Positions 59,290 through 59,603 of a DNA stretch of 59,603 nt are shown in pieces. Position 1 is the stretch's first letter. Every line of letters starts with the position of its first letter. The position numbers were made by a program, and so were the translations under genes. Origin of the DNA: UMGS1649 sp045637095 (GTDB lineage Bacteria; Bacillota; Clostridia; TANB77; CAG-465); contig JAZTYX010000045.1 of the NCBI GenBank assembly GCA_045637095.1, positions 1 to 59,603 of the forward strand, read 5' to 3'. The notes under the pieces are model-generated. The model did no database searches and was not told the DNA's origin. It was given only the letters and a program-made list of their open reading frames with translations.

Positions 59290-59444
59290 ATGCAAAAATA
59301 CTACCATAAATTTACATATATAAAATCAATGTCGAATTTTGTCACATTTTGTCAAACAAATAAAAATAATCCCAACAAACAAATCCAATTTCACTAACAA
59401 CCTAAATGATAATTTTAAGTCATAAGAGGTTGGAGGTGAATACT
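59290..59444 (+). other. AT-rich regulatory region upstream of the micro-ORF
   Basis: Between ftsH and the next complete ORF-free edge there is no long gene in 59257-59603. This part holds the phased TGTC repeats and, at 59407-59412, a possible -10 (GATAAT) with a poor -35, then the ribosome site GGAGGTG at 59432-59438. Confidence 0.4.
59330..59356 (+). promoter_or_regulatory. Three Spo0A-box-like repeats at exact 10-bp phase
   Basis: TGTCGAA at 59330, TGTCACA at 59340 and TGTCAAA at 59350. The first is a perfect 0A-box, the others one or two mismatches away. Spacing of one helical turn places all on one face of the DNA. Confidence 0.55.
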
Positions 59445-59486
59445 ATGAGCTTTTGGGAGTGGATATCATATATGTTTAGATTTTAA
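59445..59486 (+). CDS. 13-residue aromatic micro-ORF
   Basis: ATG with a near-perfect GGAGGTG 6 bases upstream, encoding MSFWEWISYMFRF and a TAA stop. Five of the residues after Met are Phe/Trp/Tyr in a pattern that would make a short amphipathic membrane-surface helix. Too short for homology inference. It could be a membrane microprotein, a peptide signal or a leader peptide for the gene starting at 59560, although that gene has its own promoter. Confidence 0.5.
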   Translation: MSFWEWISYMFRF

Positions 59487-59509
59487 TATTGTGTTAAATG
59501 TTTAATATC

Positions 59510-59538
59510 TTGAAAATCCCTCTTGTTTTTTGTATAAT
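59510..59538 (+). promoter_or_regulatory. Promoter of the gene cut by the right edge
   Basis: TTGAAA, 17 bp, TATAAT. Confidence 0.65.
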
Positions 59539-59559
59539 AATGGCAAAAAGGGGGATTTT

Positions 59560-59603
59560 ATGTTTGCTAAATTCTTTGTTATAGAAAATATTACCTTTTT
59601 TAT
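59560..59603 (+). CDS. Start of a gene truncated by the window edge
   Basis: ATG at 59560 with AAGGGGG upstream, beginning MFAKFFVIENITFF and continuing past the edge. Too little to identify. Confidence 0.5.
   Translation, partial: MFAKFFVIENITFF

Noticed and set aside
1..59603. CRISPR arrays, insertion sequences, prophage and rRNA genes
   Set aside because: No spaced direct repeats, transposase, integrase, phage structural gene or rRNA-like sequence was seen on reading both strands.

Overview
The window is a stretch of AT-rich (roughly 30% G+C), densely coded chromosome from an anaerobic, Gram-positive Clostridia-like bacterium. The evidence is strong AGGAGG-type ribosome binding sites, several TTG starts, heavy use of AGA and ATA codons, a pyruvate formate-lyase pair, pyruvate phosphate dikinase, a 2[4Fe-4S] ferredoxin, RicT, GdpP, and the Firmicutes gene orders rpsF-ssb-rpsR and gdpP-rplI-dnaB-tilS-ftsH. 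There are no rRNA genes, integrases, transposases or CRISPR arrays. Four tRNAs are present: Thr, Glu and Lys in one array, and Pro alone.

Layout. 1-2.1 kb: the end of an OLD-family nuclease and an autoregulated HTH-Fic gene. 2.1-8.3 kb: a compositionally foreign (clearly higher G+C) minus-strand island of SAM methyltransferases, a TrxR-like flavoenzyme, a SpoU-type methyltransferase, a flavoprotein/class II aldolase fusion and a SLOG-like protein; a host-like Nudix gene sits inside it. 8.4-18.5 kb: surface and membrane genes, including four DUF3137 paralogues placed two on each side of pflB-pflA. 18.5-20.2 kb: slipin, a zinc-ribbon protein and the tRNA array. 20.3-23.6 kb: a reduced type IV secretion-like operon (VirD4-, VirB2-, VirB6- and PrgI/VirB3-like). 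23.6-36.2 kb: primosome genes (DnaD-like, DnaC/DnaI-like), acpS, tRNA-Pro, a membrane-protein operon, metG-lepB-holB-ricT, ferredoxin and an unknown acidic pair. 36.3-44.1 kb: ppdK, small unknown genes, ruvA, ftsE and an ftsX fused to a PcsB/CwlO-like M23 hydrolase. 44.2-49.9 kb: a Tad/type IV pilus-like operon with no ATPase, ending convergently on a MecA-like adaptor. 50-59.6 kb: rpsF-ssb-rpsR, an acquired ATPase-CYTH gene, gdpP-rplI-dnaB-tilS-ftsH, a 13-codon micro-ORF and the start of one more gene.

The most interesting signals are three. First, FtsX, a coiled coil and an M23 peptidase lie in one uninterrupted 780-codon frame, so the divisome ABC transporter and the hydrolase it usually recruits are covalently joined. 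Second, the T4SS-like operon, the Tad-like operon and the terminal micro-ORF each have a perfect TGTCGAA (Spo0A-box-like) element upstream. In two cases it is accompanied by further TGTC repeats at 10- or 20-bp phase, which suggests a shared developmental or stationary-phase regulon driving a split, non-conjugative export/pilus machine. Third, the foreign six-gene operon behind a fully consensus promoter (8229 to 3726) combines a flavin decarboxylase-like/aldolase fusion with methyltransferases and a SLOG-like protein in a set I do not recognise. Functions given for these systems are inferred from motifs and gene order; no database search was possible.
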